A stretch of 64,000 nucleotides of DNA from Nocardioides sp. QY071 (GTDB taxonomy: Bacteria > Actinomycetota > Actinomycetes > Propionibacteriales > Nocardioidaceae), in assembly GCF_029961765.1 (NCBI RefSeq), contig NZ_CP124681.1:1-64000 (forward strand). The letters are read 5' to 3'. Numbering within the stretch: the first letter of the stretch is position 1; each line of letters opens with the position of its first letter. The translations under genes and the position numbers were made by a program. The notes below the pieces were generated by a model. It saw only the letters and a list, made by a program, of their open reading frames with translations. It was not told the origin of the DNA and did not search any database. This document shows positions 56,754 through 64,000 of this stretch, piece by piece.

Positions 56754-57218
56754 CTACTTCCTCAGCTCCACGATGGTCTTCCCGATCCGGATCTGCGAGC
56801 CGAGGCCGACCGGGACGGGCTGGGTGAGCCGCTGGCTGCCGAGGTAGGTGCCGTTGGTGGAGCCGAGGTCCTCGACGTACCACTGGCCGCCGGACTCCAC
56901 GATCCGCGCGTGGCGGGTGGAGACGTAGTCGTCGTCGAGGCGGATCGCCGCGTCGTTGCCGCGCCCGATCAGCACCGGCGCCTGCGACAGGTCGGCGACG
57001 ATGCCGGTGTTGACGCCCTGGACGACCTCGACCTTGGTCGGCTGGCCGCGCCGCGGGCTGGCCGGCTTGGGCGCGCGCGGCTGCTTGCCGGGTGCCGCCG
57101 GCGCGGGCACACGGGCCCCGAACATGTCGGAGCGGATCACCGAGATCGCGGACAGCACGAAGATCCACAGGATCGCGAGGTACGCGATCCGGACGAGGAA
57201 CAGGGTCAGCTCAGACAC
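56754..57218 (-). CDS. fhaB: FHA domain protein FhaB
   Basis: A 154-residue protein with an N-terminal helix (about 5-26) and a C-terminal FHA domain (about 70-150) that binds phosphothreonine. The core motifs are IGRGNDAAI, STRHARI and DLGSTNGTYL. FhaB (FipA in Mycobacterium) links the kinases to the division machinery. GTG 57218 lies within the end of fhaA, an 8-bp overlap. Confidence 0.93.
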   Translation of the reverse strand: MSELTLFLVRIAYLAILWIFVLSAISVIRSDMFGARVPAPAAPGKQPRAPKPASPRRGQPTKVEVVQGVNTGIVADLSQAPVLIGRGNDAAIRLDDDYVSTRHARIVESGGQWYVEDLGSTNGTYLGSQRLTQPVPVGLGSQIRIGKTIVELRK

Positions 57219-57960
57219 CGTCGACCACCTGACTTGTCTCCTGGAGCAGTCGGAGAACGAGGGATGTGTGCCCGATCTGGACCCGGGAGCCGTCCTGCAG
57301 GGCGGCCCGCGCCACCTTCTGCCCGTCGACGCGGATGCCGTTGGTCGAGCCCATGTCGTGCACCTCGACGTGGACCGGGCCCGCGGTCGTCGTACCGGAC
57401 TGGGGGGTGGGGGAGGTGATCAGGAACTCGGCGTGTCGCCGGCTGATGCCCGGGTCGTTGATGCGCAGGTCGGCCTCGCTGCCGCGCCCGACGACCAGGC
57501 CCGGGGCGCGCAGCGGGTGCTGCGTGCCGTTGACCTCGAGCACCGCCCGGGTGCGCTGGGTGCTCGAGCGCCGGTTCTGGTCGGTGACCTCGGCCTCGGC
57601 CTGGCTGCGCACCCGGAACCGCCCGGTCCCGAGGTCCTCGGCCGACTCGAACGCGATCCGGATCGGGCCCGGGAAGACGTACGACTGCAGCTCGGCGTGC
57701 TCGGTCAGCTGCGTGGTCAGTTCGGTCGCCAGCGCGGAGTCGTACGGCGCCAGCCGCTCCAGGTCGCCCTCGGACAGCTCCACCACGAAGCTGTTGGGCA
57801 CCAGCCGCCGCTGCCGCGACAGCACCTGCGCCTTGTTGTCGAGCTCGCGCTGCAGCGCCGCGGCCACCTCCACGGGCTGCACCGCACTGCGGAAGGTGCG
57901 CGCGAACACGCCGGAGATCGCCTGCTCGAGCCGCTGCTCGAACCGCTGCAGTCCACCCAC
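57211..57960 (-). CDS. fhaA: FHA domain protein FhaA
   Basis: A 249-residue cytoplasmic protein. The N-terminal DUF3662 domain (about 1-115; starts GGLQRFEQRLEQAISGVF) is followed by a linker and a C-terminal FHA domain with VGRGSEADLRIN, ISRRHAEF and MGSTNGIRV. FhaA binds phosphorylated partners such as the pseudokinase MviN and helps regulate peptidoglycan synthesis. It is the first gene of the fhaA-fhaB-pstP-rodA-pbpA-pknA-pknB operon and starts at GTG 57960. Confidence 0.93.
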   Translation of the reverse strand: MGGLQRFEQRLEQAISGVFARTFRSAVQPVEVAAALQRELDNKAQVLSRQRRLVPNSFVVELSEGDLERLAPYDSALATELTTQLTEHAELQSYVFPGPIRIAFESAEDLGTGRFRVRSQAEAEVTDQNRRSSTQRTRAVLEVNGTQHPLRAPGLVVGRGSEADLRINDPGISRRHAEFLITSPTPQSGTTTAGPVHVEVHDMGSTNGIRVDGQKVARAALQDGSRVQIGHTSLVLRLLQETSQVVDGV

Positions 57961-58129
57961 GTCGCTCGCCCTCCTTCCGCACGCCTCACTCGCCGGGCCC
58001 CCTGCCCGACGGTCCCACGATCGTATCGGTGGCGCCTCGTCGTACCCGGGACGTTGGGTGGCCCGCCCCCCGTTTTGGGCGTGGGGCGCGGGCTGGGATA
58101 ACCTTGCCCGGCTGTCGCATGACAGTGAC

Positions 58130-58213
58130 GCGCGAGTGGCGGAATAGGCAGACGCGCACGGTTCAGGTCCGTGTGTCCGAAAGGACGTGGGGGTTCAACT
58201 CCCCCCTCGCGCA
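58130..58213 (+). tRNA. leuT: tRNA-Leu (CAG)
   Basis: An 84-nt class II tRNA. Acceptor GCGCGAG pairs with CTCGCGC, the anticodon stem CACGG/CCGTG holds TTCAGGT with anticodon CAG, and a long variable arm (TGTCCGAAAGGACG) precedes the T-arm GGGGGTTCAACTCCCCC. The CCA is not encoded. The GATAAC near 58097 may be the -10. It is the leuT that ends the conserved block in mycobacteria. Confidence 0.97.
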
Positions 58214-58224
58214 CGTCAAGCGAG

Positions 58225-58262
58225 ATGGCCCCTGACCTGCTGAGAAGCAGGGAGGGGGCCAT
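58225..58262 (+). terminator. Terminator hairpin after tRNA-Leu
   Basis: ATGGCCCC (58225-58232) pairs with GGGGCCAT (58255-58262), with an inner CCTGCT/AGCAGG stem. It begins 11 nt after the tRNA. Confidence 0.7.
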
Positions 58263-58360
58263 TCGTGTTCTTGCTCGCGCACACTCCACGTACACACGGC
58301 CACGATGCAGCGCCCGTCCGGACCGTCGCCCGCCCTGCGTCACCCGTCGCCGGGCCGCGG

Positions 58361-58825
58361 TCAGGGACGCTGGGTGAGCCAGCCGGGCAGGTCGCCGACC
58401 GGGCGGTCGTCGGCGATCGTGGCGAGCGCATCGACCAGCGCGGCGTACCGCAGCGGGCCGAGCTGGTGGCGCCAACGCTCGGCGACGCGCTCGAACCCGG
58501 CCTCGCTGGCGGACAAGAGGTCCTCGGCACGGGGACTGCGGCGCAGCAGCACCGCCCGCCGGTCGCCCGGGACCGGCGCCCTGGTGAGGTAGCCGGACTT
58601 CTCCAGTCCGGCCGCCGTCTTCGCCGCGGCCTGCTTCGAGACGCCGAGGCGCTGGCCGAGCTCGTTGATGGTGCAGCCGTCGGGACCGATCGCCTGCAGG
58701 GCGAAGCCGTGCAGCGGGCGGGCCTCGGGGTGTCCTTGCTCGGCGAGCTCCCCGTGGAGCGCGTCGACGCCGTCGCGGAAGGCACCGGCGAGCAGCAGGA
58801 CGACTCGCCACGCGGGCTCGCCCAC
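58361..58825 (-). CDS. MarR family transcriptional regulator
   Basis: A 154-residue winged-helix regulator. The recognition part is TINELGQRLGVSKQAAAKTAAGLE, with key helix SKQAAAKT, followed by the wing RAPVPGDRRAVLL. GTG 58825 is followed by a protein of normal MarR length; GAGGAGG lies about 7 nt upstream. It is divergent from the cupin gene, with two GACAAC/GTTGTC operator candidates in between, so it probably represses both. Ligand unknown. Confidence 0.87.
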   Translation of the reverse strand: MGEPAWRVVLLLAGAFRDGVDALHGELAEQGHPEARPLHGFALQAIGPDGCTINELGQRLGVSKQAAAKTAAGLEKSGYLTRAPVPGDRRAVLLRRSPRAEDLLSASEAGFERVAERWRHQLGPLRYAALVDALATIADDRPVGDLPGWLTQRP

Positions 58826-58854
58826 GACGCCACCTCCTCGTCCGAGACCTGATC

Positions 58855-58915
58855 GACAACCTGGTTGACGGTATCGCAAGCGAGGCCTACGGTGATAGAC
58901 AACCAAGTTGTCTAT
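58855..58915. promoter_or_regulatory. Two MarR-type operators
   Basis: ATAGACAAC-CAA-GTTGTCTAT (58895-58915) is a perfect inverted repeat. GACAAC-CTG-GTTGAC (58855-58869) is an imperfect copy with the same 3-nt spacer, 40 bp away. Both lie between the divergent MarR and cupin genes and fit binding sites for a MarR dimer. Confidence 0.75.
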
Positions 58916-58930
58916 TGCTGAGGAGCAACC

Positions 58931-59317
58931 ATGCCCGCTCTCAAGACGGCCCACGCGGACGCGCGGGTCACGACCACGCCGAACGCCACGATGACGACGC
59001 TGGCGTCCCCGACCCAGGGCGGCTCCGGTGTGTTGAGCCTGTGGCGTGTCGACATGGCGGCCGGCCAGTCCGGGCCGGAGCACGCCTTCGACGTCGAGCA
59101 GGCCTGGCACCTGCTGGACGGGGCGGCGACGGTCGTCGTCGACGGGCAGCCGATCGAGCTGGCTGCCGGCGACACCGTGGTCGTCCCGGGCGGCAGTCCC
59201 CGGCAGGTCCGTACGTCGGCCGGCGCCGCCTTCGTCGTCACCGGGCCGGCGGGCGGGCTGGCCACCCCGATCGGCGACGGGACGCGCGAGCCCGTGGCGC
59301 CCGCGTGGATCCGCTGA
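58931..59317 (+). CDS. Cupin domain protein
   Basis: A 128-residue single-domain cupin. The beta-barrel motifs are GPEHAFDVEQAWHLLDG and AAGDTVVVPGGSPRQV. The first metal motif has fewer histidines than usual (H in PEHAF and AWH), so catalytic activity is doubtful; it may sense or bind a small molecule. AGGAG lies 6 nt before the ATG. It is under the probable control of the divergent MarR gene. Confidence 0.85.
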   Translation: MPALKTAHADARVTTTPNATMTTLASPTQGGSGVLSLWRVDMAAGQSGPEHAFDVEQAWHLLDGAATVVVDGQPIELAAGDTVVVPGGSPRQVRTSAGAAFVVTGPAGGLATPIGDGTREPVAPAWIR

Positions 59318-59331
59318 ATCGTGGCTGGTGA

Positions 59332-59418
59332 GGGACGGCGGAGTTCCTGCGCAGCCACCTGGCGGCGTTCCGCGACGACGTCGAGCGGGTGCTGACGGTG
59401 CTCCCACGCAATCAGTAG
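59332..59418 (+). pseudogene. Possible 3' remnant of a coding gene
   Basis: The frame opens directly after a TGA and encodes GTAEFLRSHLAAFRDDVERV and then LTVLPRNQ before TAG, 28 codons with no start. The amphipathic helix looks like the end of a real protein. It overlaps the last bases of the monooxygenase gene on the other strand. Family not recognised. Confidence 0.35.
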
Positions 59419-61292
59419 CCGGACGGCACCCGCAAGAAGCCCGCGAAGAACCGGGTCAGCTCGTCCCGAGCGGTCAACGGCAGCACGTGGGCGACGTACT
59501 GGTCCGGGCGGACGACGACGATCGCACCGTCCGGGTCGATGCCGCGCTCGGCGAACAGGTCGTGTCGTACGTCGAGTGCCCACGCCTTCTCCCAGTCCTG
59601 GAGCCCGAGCGGCCCGGTGCGGGGGAGCAGCACTGCCGGAAGCGAGGCCGGGTCGAGGTCGTGGTGGCCGCAGCGGAACACGCCGTGGACGTCGATCACG
59701 CTGTCGACGTCCGCACCGGGCGGCGTGAAGCGCAGGAGGGGCGAGTCGGCGGACTCGCCCAGCCAGGACATCAGGTCGAGCAGCCCCGAGGGCGCAGTGC
59801 CGCCGAAGGCGAGGATCCGCCAGCGCCCGTCCGCGCGCTGTGCGTGCCCGAGGTGCAGCGGGCGGGCGTCGGCGAGGCGGATCGCCCGCGCGGAGTGGAA
59901 GCGGGTGCCGATCTCGAAGCCCTTGGCGAGCGCCTGGTGCTCGTCGGAGCCGGTGATCGCCGACGGCCCGTACGTCGTCGCGAGGCCCGCCGTGTAGCGG
60001 CCCTGGCGCGCGAACTCGGCTCGCATCTGCTCGGCCGTGACGCCGCCTCGCTCGGGGTGCGCCTCGTCGAGGGTGGGCTGGGCGATGAAGTCGGACCAGA
60101 ACCGGTCGAAGTCGATCAGGTCCTGGGCGACGGCCTGCCGCTCGGCGGAGTAGGTGCGCAGCAGGTCGGCGTCCGAGCGGCCCTCCAGCACCGCGGCCAG
60201 CTTCCAGCCGAGGTTGAAGGCGTCCTGCATCGACACGTTCATGCCCTGCCCGGCCTTCGCGGAGTGGGTGTGGCAGGCGTCGCCGGCGATGAAGACCCGG
60301 GGACCGCGAGCGCCGGAGGTGTCGTCGAACCGGTCGGCCAGCCGCTGCCCGACCTCGTAGACCGACGACCACGCGACCGAACGGACGTCGATCGAGTAGG
60401 GGTGCAGGATGTCGTTGGTGATCTCGACCAGCCGCTCGACCGTGGTCGCCCGCACCCGGCCGGCGTCGTCGGCGGGGACCTCGCCGAGGTCGACGTAGCA
60501 GCGGACCATGTTCCCGCCCTCGCGCGGGACCATCAGCAGGCTGCCCTTGCCGTCGGACTGGATGACGTTCTTGGTGCGCCAGTCCGGGAAGTCGGTCGTC
60601 GCGAGGACGTCCATCACGCCCCACGCGTGGTTCGCCGCGTCACCGTGCAGCTCGAGCCCGATGGCCCGGCGTACGGCGCTGCGGGCACCGTCGCAACCGA
60701 CGACGTACCGTGCCCGGACCGTCCGCTCGGCCCCACCGGCGTCGCGCAGGGTCACCGTCACCGGGCGCTCGCCCGCGCCGACCTCGAGGTCCACCATCTC
60801 CAGCCCGTACGCGGGCTGGAGGCGCGATGCCGAGCGCGCCATGTGGTCGAGCAGGAACTGCTGCATCCGGGCCTGGTTGACGATCACGTGCGGGAACTCG
60901 CTCAGTCCCTCGGGGGTGTCCTCGACCCAGCCGGTACGGGTGATCCGCGACCGGTCCGAGGAGGACGGGCCCCAGAACCGGACCTCGTTGACCCAGTACG
61001 CCTCGCGCAGCAGGGCCTCGGCGAGCCCGAAGGCCTGGAACATCTCGACGGTGCGGCACGCGACGCCGTCGGCCCGGCCGACCTCGAGTGGTCCTTCCCG
61101 ACGCTCCACGACGGCGGTGACGATCGAGGGGAAGGCCGCCAGCTGGGCGCCGAGGACGGTGCCGGCGGGGCCGGTGCCGACGACGAGCACGTCGACCTCG
61201 GCCGGGATCCCGCCCGCCCGCTCCGCCACTGCGGCAGCAGCGGGGAGGAGGTCGGGATCGCCGGGCCGGTAGCCGTCTCGGTAGAACTGCAT
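59412..61292 (-). CDS. mobA: 3-hydroxybenzoate 4-monooxygenase (MobA-type)
   Basis: A 626-residue FAD monooxygenase of the phenol hydroxylase class that converts 3-hydroxybenzoate to protocatechuate with NADPH and O2. The N-terminus MQFYRDGYRPGDPDL resembles that of Comamonas MobA. FAD motifs are VVGTGPAGTVLGAQLA, RYVVGCDGARSAVRRAIG and RVFIAGDACHTHSAKAGQG. The thioredoxin-like C-terminal domain ends with VVVRPDQYVAHVLPL. Length fits (about 640 in Comamonas). It is divergent from an IclR gene, which likely controls it. A phenol 2-monooxygenase is the alternative. Confidence 0.87.
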   Translation of the reverse strand: MQFYRDGYRPGDPDLLPAAAAVAERAGGIPAEVDVLVVGTGPAGTVLGAQLAAFPSIVTAVVERREGPLEVGRADGVACRTVEMFQAFGLAEALLREAYWVNEVRFWGPSSSDRSRITRTGWVEDTPEGLSEFPHVIVNQARMQQFLLDHMARSASRLQPAYGLEMVDLEVGAGERPVTVTLRDAGGAERTVRARYVVGCDGARSAVRRAIGLELHGDAANHAWGVMDVLATTDFPDWRTKNVIQSDGKGSLLMVPREGGNMVRCYVDLGEVPADDAGRVRATTVERLVEITNDILHPYSIDVRSVAWSSVYEVGQRLADRFDDTSGARGPRVFIAGDACHTHSAKAGQGMNVSMQDAFNLGWKLAAVLEGRSDADLLRTYSAERQAVAQDLIDFDRFWSDFIAQPTLDEAHPERGGVTAEQMRAEFARQGRYTAGLATTYGPSAITGSDEHQALAKGFEIGTRFHSARAIRLADARPLHLGHAQRADGRWRILAFGGTAPSGLLDLMSWLGESADSPLLRFTPPGADVDSVIDVHGVFRCGHHDLDPASLPAVLLPRTGPLGLQDWEKAWALDVRHDLFAERGIDPDGAIVVVRPDQYVAHVLPLTARDELTRFFAGFLRVPSGY

Positions 61293-61314
61293 GGACGGAA
61301 CGCTAGGCAGCCTG

Positions 61315-61339
61315 CAGAATCGTGCGAGAGTTGATTCTG
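61315..61339. promoter_or_regulatory. Inverted repeat between mobA and iclR-type gene
   Basis: CAGAATC (61315-61321) and GATTCTG (61333-61339) are perfect inverted copies with an 11-nt spacer, in the 70-bp gap between the divergent genes. This is a fitting operator for the IclR-type regulator. Confidence 0.6.
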
Positions 61340-61362
61340 ACCAGCAGAAAGAGCGTGGACGC

Positions 61363-62100
61363 GTGAAGAACCGGCCGTCGTACGCCGTCGAGTCCGTGGA
61401 CAACGCCCTCCTGCTGGCCCAGCTGCTCGTGCTCGAGGGGCCGATGCGGGTGACGGACGCAGCGACCCGGCTCGGTGTCTCGCCGTCGACCGCGCACCGG
61501 CTGCTCGCCATGCTCGTCTACCGGGACTTCGCCGAGCAGGACGCCGACAAGCGCTACCGGGCCGGGCCGCTGCTGCACGGCTCGACGACCGCGGTGCCGC
61601 TGTCGGCGCTGCGCCAGGCCGCGCTGCCCCACCTGCAGCGACTGGTCGACCGCACCGAGGAGTCGGCCAACCTGCTGGTGCTTACCGGCGACGAGGCGCG
61701 GTTCGTGCACACCGTGGAGTGCGAGCGGCCGCTGCGGGTGGGCGACCGCACCGGCAAGGCGCTGCCCGCCCGGGTGAGCAGTGCCGGCAAGGCGATGCTG
61801 TCGGTGCTCGACGACGACGCGCTGGCCGCGGCCCTCGCGGGCCTCGAGCCCACCGAGCGGGCCAAGGTACGCCGGGCGTTGCGTGCCGTGCGCCAGAACG
61901 GGTTCGCGCTCAACAACGAGCAGACCGAGACCGGCCTGACCGCGATCGGCGTACCTGTGCGGTGGGCGGACGGGATGGTCGCCGGCATCTCGCTGGCGAT
62001 GCCGACCGCGCGGTTCTCGCGGGACAGGGTGCCCGGCTGGGTGCACGAGCTGCACGGGTGCGCCCGCGCGATCGAGAGGTCGCTCAGCGCGACGAGCTGA
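61363..62100 (+). CDS. IclR family transcriptional regulator
   Basis: A 245-residue regulator with an N-terminal winged helix (about 8-70; MRVTDAATRLGVSPSTAHRLL, key part GVSPSTAHRLL) and a C-terminal effector domain with LPARVSSAGKAMLSVL and GLTAIGVPV. IclR proteins often govern aromatic acid breakdown, in line with the divergent 3-hydroxybenzoate hydroxylase. GTG 61363 gives the standard length. Its end overlaps the convergent TetR gene by 17 bp. Confidence 0.9.
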   Translation: MKNRPSYAVESVDNALLLAQLLVLEGPMRVTDAATRLGVSPSTAHRLLAMLVYRDFAEQDADKRYRAGPLLHGSTTAVPLSALRQAALPHLQRLVDRTEESANLLVLTGDEARFVHTVECERPLRVGDRTGKALPARVSSAGKAMLSVLDDDALAAALAGLEPTERAKVRRALRAVRQNGFALNNEQTETGLTAIGVPVRWADGMVAGISLAMPTARFSRDRVPGWVHELHGCARAIERSLSATS

Positions 62101-62734
62101 GCCGCGCCTCGCCGAGCGCCACGATCGCCTCGGCGAGCAGCTCCATCGCGGCGGTCAGGTCGCGGGCCGGCTCGGCCTGCCTGGCCACGAACGCCCCGTC
62201 GAACCCGGCGATCCCGAAGTAGTCGAGCTCGTCCGCGAGCCGGCCCGCGGCCTCGGCCCCGACGGGCGCGAACGCGGTGGCGATCATGTGGTTCATGTAG
62301 GCGCGGCCGTCGCGGCGTACCTGTTCGATCATGGCGTCCACCTCGGCGTCGGCCGCCTCCGCGCTCATCACCAGGATCAGGTGCAGGCGCAGGAAGTCGG
62401 CGCGTGAGAGGAAGACCTCGGCGGTGCGGACCAGGAACCAGCGCATCCGCTCGCGCGGGTCGGCGCCGGACGGGCCGCCGGCGTGGGCCGAGCGCATCGC
62501 CTCGAAGAAGTCGTACGCGCCGCGCGACATCACCGCGGTCAGCACGCCGCTCTTGGAGTGGAAGTGGTGGTAGATCGCGCTCTTCGGCAGCCCACTCTCC
62601 TGGCTGAGCACCGAGAGCGTGGTCGCGGCGTACCCGCGCTCGGCCATCACCTTCGACGCGATCTCGAGAATCTCCTCGCGCGAGCGGCGGCCGCGTCGGT
62701 TGGTCGTCCGCTGGCTCGTCACCCGCCGAAGCAT
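62084..62734 (-). CDS. TetR family transcriptional regulator
   Basis: A 216-residue regulator. The helix-turn-helix (about 18-62) contains SREEILEIASKVMAERGYAA and LPKSAIYHHFHSKSGVLTAV, split here at GLPKSAIYHHF. The C-terminal ligand domain is helical. ATG 62734 or GTG 62722 may be the start. It is divergent from the MhpA-like hydroxylase with a palindromic operator candidate at 62815-62832 and likely represses that gene. Confidence 0.88.
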   Translation of the reverse strand: MLRRVTSQRTTNRRGRRSREEILEIASKVMAERGYAATTLSVLSQESGLPKSAIYHHFHSKSGVLTAVMSRGAYDFFEAMRSAHAGGPSGADPRERMRWFLVRTAEVFLSRADFLRLHLILVMSAEAADAEVDAMIEQVRRDGRAYMNHMIATAFAPVGAEAAGRLADELDYFGIAGFDGAFVARQAEPARDLTAAMELLAEAIVALGEARLSSSR

Positions 62735-62814
62735 AGAGAGCCGCGCGGCGCTTTCTGCTCTCAAGAATCCGGTTGGCATCCGCCCGTTCGCCGTGTGACC
62801 GTCGTCATGCACTA

Positions 62815-62832
62815 TTGGACCGATCGGTACAA
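62815..62832. promoter_or_regulatory. TetR-type operator
   Basis: TTGGACCGATCGGTACAA is an inverted repeat with the perfect core ACCGATCGGT and TTG/CAA ends (16 of 18 positions symmetric). It lies 15 bp before the start of the hydroxylase gene, where repressor binding would block transcription. Confidence 0.75.
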
Positions 62833-62847
62833 AACTAGGAGCGCGGG

Positions 62848-64000
62848 ATGACGGAGTCAGAGCAGGCCTACGACGCGGACGTCGCCGTCGTCGGCTACGG
62901 ACCCACCGGGGTGGCGGCGGCGCTCACCCTGGCCCACCAGGGCGTCTCGGTCGTCGTCTTCGAGCGCGACCGCGACATCTACCCGCGGGCCCGCGCGGTC
63001 ACGATCAACGACTGGACGATGCGGATCTTCCAGTCCCTCGGCATCGACGAGCGGGTGACCCGCGTGATCGAGCCGCAGCGTGCGCTGCGCTGGGTGACCT
63101 ATGACGGGACCGAGCTGATGCGCGTCGAGCACCCACCGTCGACGCTCGGCGTGAAGCCGCGGTTCTACAACATCTACCAGCCGGTGATGGAGCAGGAGCT
63201 GCGCGACTGCGCCGGTGAGTACGGCGACCTGCTCCGGGTGGAGTATGGCGCCGACGTGGTCGAGCTCGAGCAGGACGACGACGGCGTGAGCGTCACCGCC
63301 GTCGACGAGGGGACGGGTGAGCGGACGCAGGCGCGGGTGCGCTACGTGATCGGCGCCGACGGCGGCAGCAGCCGCACCCGCGGCATGATCGACTGCGACC
63401 TGGCGGGTGACACCCTCGACGTGCAGTGGATCGTCATCGACTGCAAGGTCAAGCGCTGGTGGCCGGACCGCGACTTCCTCACCTTCTGGTCCGACCGGGA
63501 GCGCCCGGTGGTCGACATCGCGCTGTCCGCGGGTAACCACCGCTGGGAGATCCCGCTCAAGCCCGGCGAGACCGAGGACGACTTCGCCAGCCCGGCGCAG
63601 GTCTGGCCGCTCCTGGCCGCGATGGGCGTCACCGAGGACGACGTCGAGATCCACCAGTGGGCGTTCTACCGCCACCACACCCGGATGGCCGACACCTGGC
63701 GCGACGGGCGGGTCTTCCTCGCCGGTGATGCCGCGCACCTCATGCCGCCGTGGGCGGGAGCCGGCATGCAGACAGGCATCCGTGACGCGCAGAACCTGGG
63801 CTGGAAGCTGGCCCGCGTGCTTCGCGGCGAGCTCGACGAGGCCTGGCTCGACACCTACGAGGCCGAGCGCCGCCCCAACGCCGCCTTCTACACCGGCCTC
63901 GCGGTCCAGCTCGGCCGGGTGATCAAGCAGGAGGCGTCGCCGGAGGAGATCGAGGCGATGAACACCGTGCCCGAGGGCCTGGTCACGCCGTTCGAGCCGC
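62848..64000 (+). CDS. MhpA-like FAD-dependent aromatic hydroxylase (3' end outside the window)
   Basis: The first 384 codons of a flavoprotein monooxygenase; the gene runs off the window with no stop. The FAD motif is VVGYGPTGVAAALTLA, followed by PRARAVTINDWTMR, VIGADGGSSRTRG and FLAGDAAHLMPPWAGAGMQ. This pattern fits 3-(3-hydroxyphenyl)propionate hydroxylases (MhpA) and relatives. TAGGAG lies 10 nt before the ATG. Regulated most likely by the divergent TetR. A different phenolic substrate is possible. Confidence 0.88.
   Translation, partial: MTESEQAYDADVAVVGYGPTGVAAALTLAHQGVSVVVFERDRDIYPRARAVTINDWTMRIFQSLGIDERVTRVIEPQRALRWVTYDGTELMRVEHPPSTLGVKPRFYNIYQPVMEQELRDCAGEYGDLLRVEYGADVVELEQDDDGVSVTAVDEGTGERTQARVRYVIGADGGSSRTRGMIDCDLAGDTLDVQWIVIDCKVKRWWPDRDFLTFWSDRERPVVDIALSAGNHRWEIPLKPGETEDDFASPAQVWPLLAAMGVTEDDVEIHQWAFYRHHTRMADTWRDGRVFLAGDAAHLMPPWAGAGMQTGIRDAQNLGWKLARVLRGELDEAWLDTYEAERRPNAAFYTGLAVQLGRVIKQEASPEEIEAMNTVPEGLVTPFEP

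Overview
The window is high-GC chromosomal DNA from an actinobacterium, most likely Nocardioides or a close relative in the Propionibacteriales (genus inferred from gene content and style, not tested). It starts at the replication origin. The order dnaA, oriC, dnaN, gnd, recF, dciA-like gene, gyrB, gyrA, DUF3566 gene, tRNA-Ile, tRNA-Ala and later ppiA, rhomboid gene, crgA, DUF881 gene, pknB, pknA, pbpA, rodA, pstP, fhaB, fhaA, tRNA-Leu is the conserved actinobacterial origin block, also known from Mycobacterium. Genes are tightly packed, GTG starts are frequent, and several genes appear to be transcribed without a leader.

Region 1 (1-13,160) is replication and topology: DnaA and its boxes, the sliding clamp, 6-phosphogluconate dehydrogenase, two small membrane proteins, RecF, a DciA-type protein, both gyrase subunits and two tRNAs.

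Region 2 (13,160-45,700) is about 32 kb inserted into the conserved order between tRNA-Ala and ppiA. Its first half is a DISARM-type anti-phage locus: drmD, drmMI, drmA, drmB, drmC (the class 1 set) followed without a break by a 5-methylcytosine methyltransferase of the class 2 type (drmMII) and a Vsr mismatch endonuclease. In front stands a gene for only the SRA-like N-terminal domain of AspBHI-type modification-dependent endonucleases, with no nuclease part. The locus thus combines two base-modification systems, a probable modified-cytosine reader, an ATP-dependent helicase core, a phospholipase-D-like protein and a repair enzyme for deaminated 5-methylcytosine. It is followed by a broken HNH endonuclease gene fused to the end of a UPF0158 gene. 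The second half holds ordinary accessory genes: a methyltransferase and flavodoxin-like pair, ergothioneine genes egtB-egtD, a secreted tripeptidyl-peptidase-like hydrolase, a lipoprotein, an NCS1 permease, a FadR-type regulator with a hydroxylase and a metallo-hydrolase, SURF1, a DUF3817 protein, a large LuxR-type ATPase, a collagen-like secreted protein and a proline-rich small protein.

Region 3 (45,800-58,260) returns to the conserved block for cell division, peptidoglycan synthesis and Ser/Thr phosphorylation. Four points stand out. PknB ends in calcium-binding-type TSP3 repeats. CrgA looks internally duplicated. The trpG/pabA gene usual before pknB is absent. A cluster of DnaA-box-like 9-mers lies between two convergent genes about 45 kb from oriC.

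Region 4 (58,360-64,000) is an aromatic-catabolism edge: a MarR regulator with a cupin, a 3-hydroxybenzoate 4-monooxygenase with an IclR regulator, and a TetR regulator with an MhpA-like FAD hydroxylase cut by the window end. Each divergent pair has a palindromic operator candidate between its genes.
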